A DNA stretch of 64,000 nt from Ruegeria sediminis (lineage in GTDB: Bacteria > Pseudomonadota > Alphaproteobacteria > Rhodobacterales > Rhodobacteraceae). Positions 63,888 to 64,000 of the stretch are shown here, piece after piece. The stretch spans positions 186,001 through 250,000 of the forward strand of contig NZ_VCPD01000006.1 of the NCBI RefSeq assembly GCF_005938215.1. The letters are read 5' to 3'. Both the position numbers and the translations under genes were made by a program. The notes beneath the pieces were generated by a model. The model did no database searches, was not told the origin of the DNA, and saw only the letters and a list, made by a program, of their open reading frames with translations. How positions within the stretch are numbered: position 1 is the stretch's first letter; each line of letters begins with the position of its first letter.

Positions 63888-64000
63888 TTACTGGTCAGCT
63901 GTCAGGACGCCGGCTTCGACAGCGGCTGCAAGCTCCGCCTCATCCAGGAAGCTGTCACCGCTCGTGTCGATCTCGGCGAAGGTCTCTTCGGTCAGGTCAG
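63888..64000 (-). CDS. EF-hand protein, C-terminal part (cut by window edge)
   Basis: The open frame entering from the right edge ends at TAA (63890-63888). Its last residues include EIDTSGDSFLDEAELAAAVE, a canonical EF-hand loop with Asp at 1, Ser at 3, Asp at 5, Phe at 7, Asp at 9 and Glu at 12. Bacterial EF-hand proteins of this size are usually exported calcium binders; the N-terminus is outside the window. Confidence 0.75.
   Translation of the reverse strand, partial: DLTEETFAEIDTSGDSFLDEAELAAAVEAGVLTADQ

Overview
The window looks like chromosome of a marine alphaproteobacterium of the Rhodobacteraceae (Roseobacter group). The basis is high G+C coding sequence, a complete ectABC-ask ectoine operon with a divergent EctR-type MarR regulator, a gcvTHP operon carrying an interspersed 'CCTCCGGCGGGAGTATT' repeat that I recall from this family, a TRAP-transporter-linked catabolic operon, and an NqrM/ApbE pair. 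This assignment is inference; no rRNA or tRNA gene is present to confirm it.

Layout. 0-1.9 kb: end of an unidentified gene, an M20 (ArgE-like) deacylase and an overlapping GntR/FCD regulator. 2-7.5 kb (minus strand): exopolysaccharide operon with WecA/MraY-type initiating transferase, NusG/RfaH-like antiterminator, Wza-like export lipoprotein and Wzc-like co-polymerase/tyrosine kinase; a small secreted glycine-rich protein is divergent. 8.9-13.3 kb (minus): gcvT-gcvH-gcvP, divergent from an XRE-cupin regulator. 14-18 kb: sulfatase, NqrM, ApbE, CBS-domain protein. 18.3-22.6 kb (minus): MlaE-MlaF-MlaD-PqiC-like lipid transport operon. 23-27.4 kb: ABC exporter, DUF707 protein, GT25 glycosyltransferase, small zincin. 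27.5-31.9 kb: ectABC-ask and ectR. 32.6-34.5 kb: exported DUF3604 protein.

34.6-47.8 kb is an accessory island of lower apparent G+C at its start. It opens with a Tn7-like transposon: an end with TGT and three perfect TAACTTTGCACT repeats, then tniQ, tnsC, tnsB and tnsA overlapping on the minus strand, and a divergent PD-(D/E)XK-type nuclease behind a shared perfect palindrome. No CRISPR array or cas gene is visible. It is followed by an orphan HipB-like regulator, a DEDDh exonuclease paired with a DUF2384-like protein, an AbrB-Doc toxin-antitoxin pair, a tryptophanyl-tRNA synthetase and an IS1182-family insertion sequence. I could not locate the second transposon end.

The trpS gene is preceded by what reads as a complete ribosome-mediated attenuator: a 16-codon leader with tandem Trp codons and no Shine-Dalgarno, a -10-like box placing the start site at its AUG, and three RNA segments that can form either an antiterminator or a terminator. 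This is the clearest regulatory find in the window.

47.9-62.8 kb holds an esterase and a TetR regulator, then a long co-directional catabolic operon: BVMO-like flavoprotein, hydroxyacyl-CoA dehydrogenase, acyl-CoA dehydrogenase, acyl-CoA ligase, SnoaL-like protein, enoyl-CoA hydratase, TRAP transporter PQM, thiolase, cyclase and FAH-family hydrolase. The set suggests uptake and CoA-dependent breakdown of a cyclic or branched carboxylic acid or ketone; the substrate is not readable from sequence. The last 1.2 kb holds three small genes.
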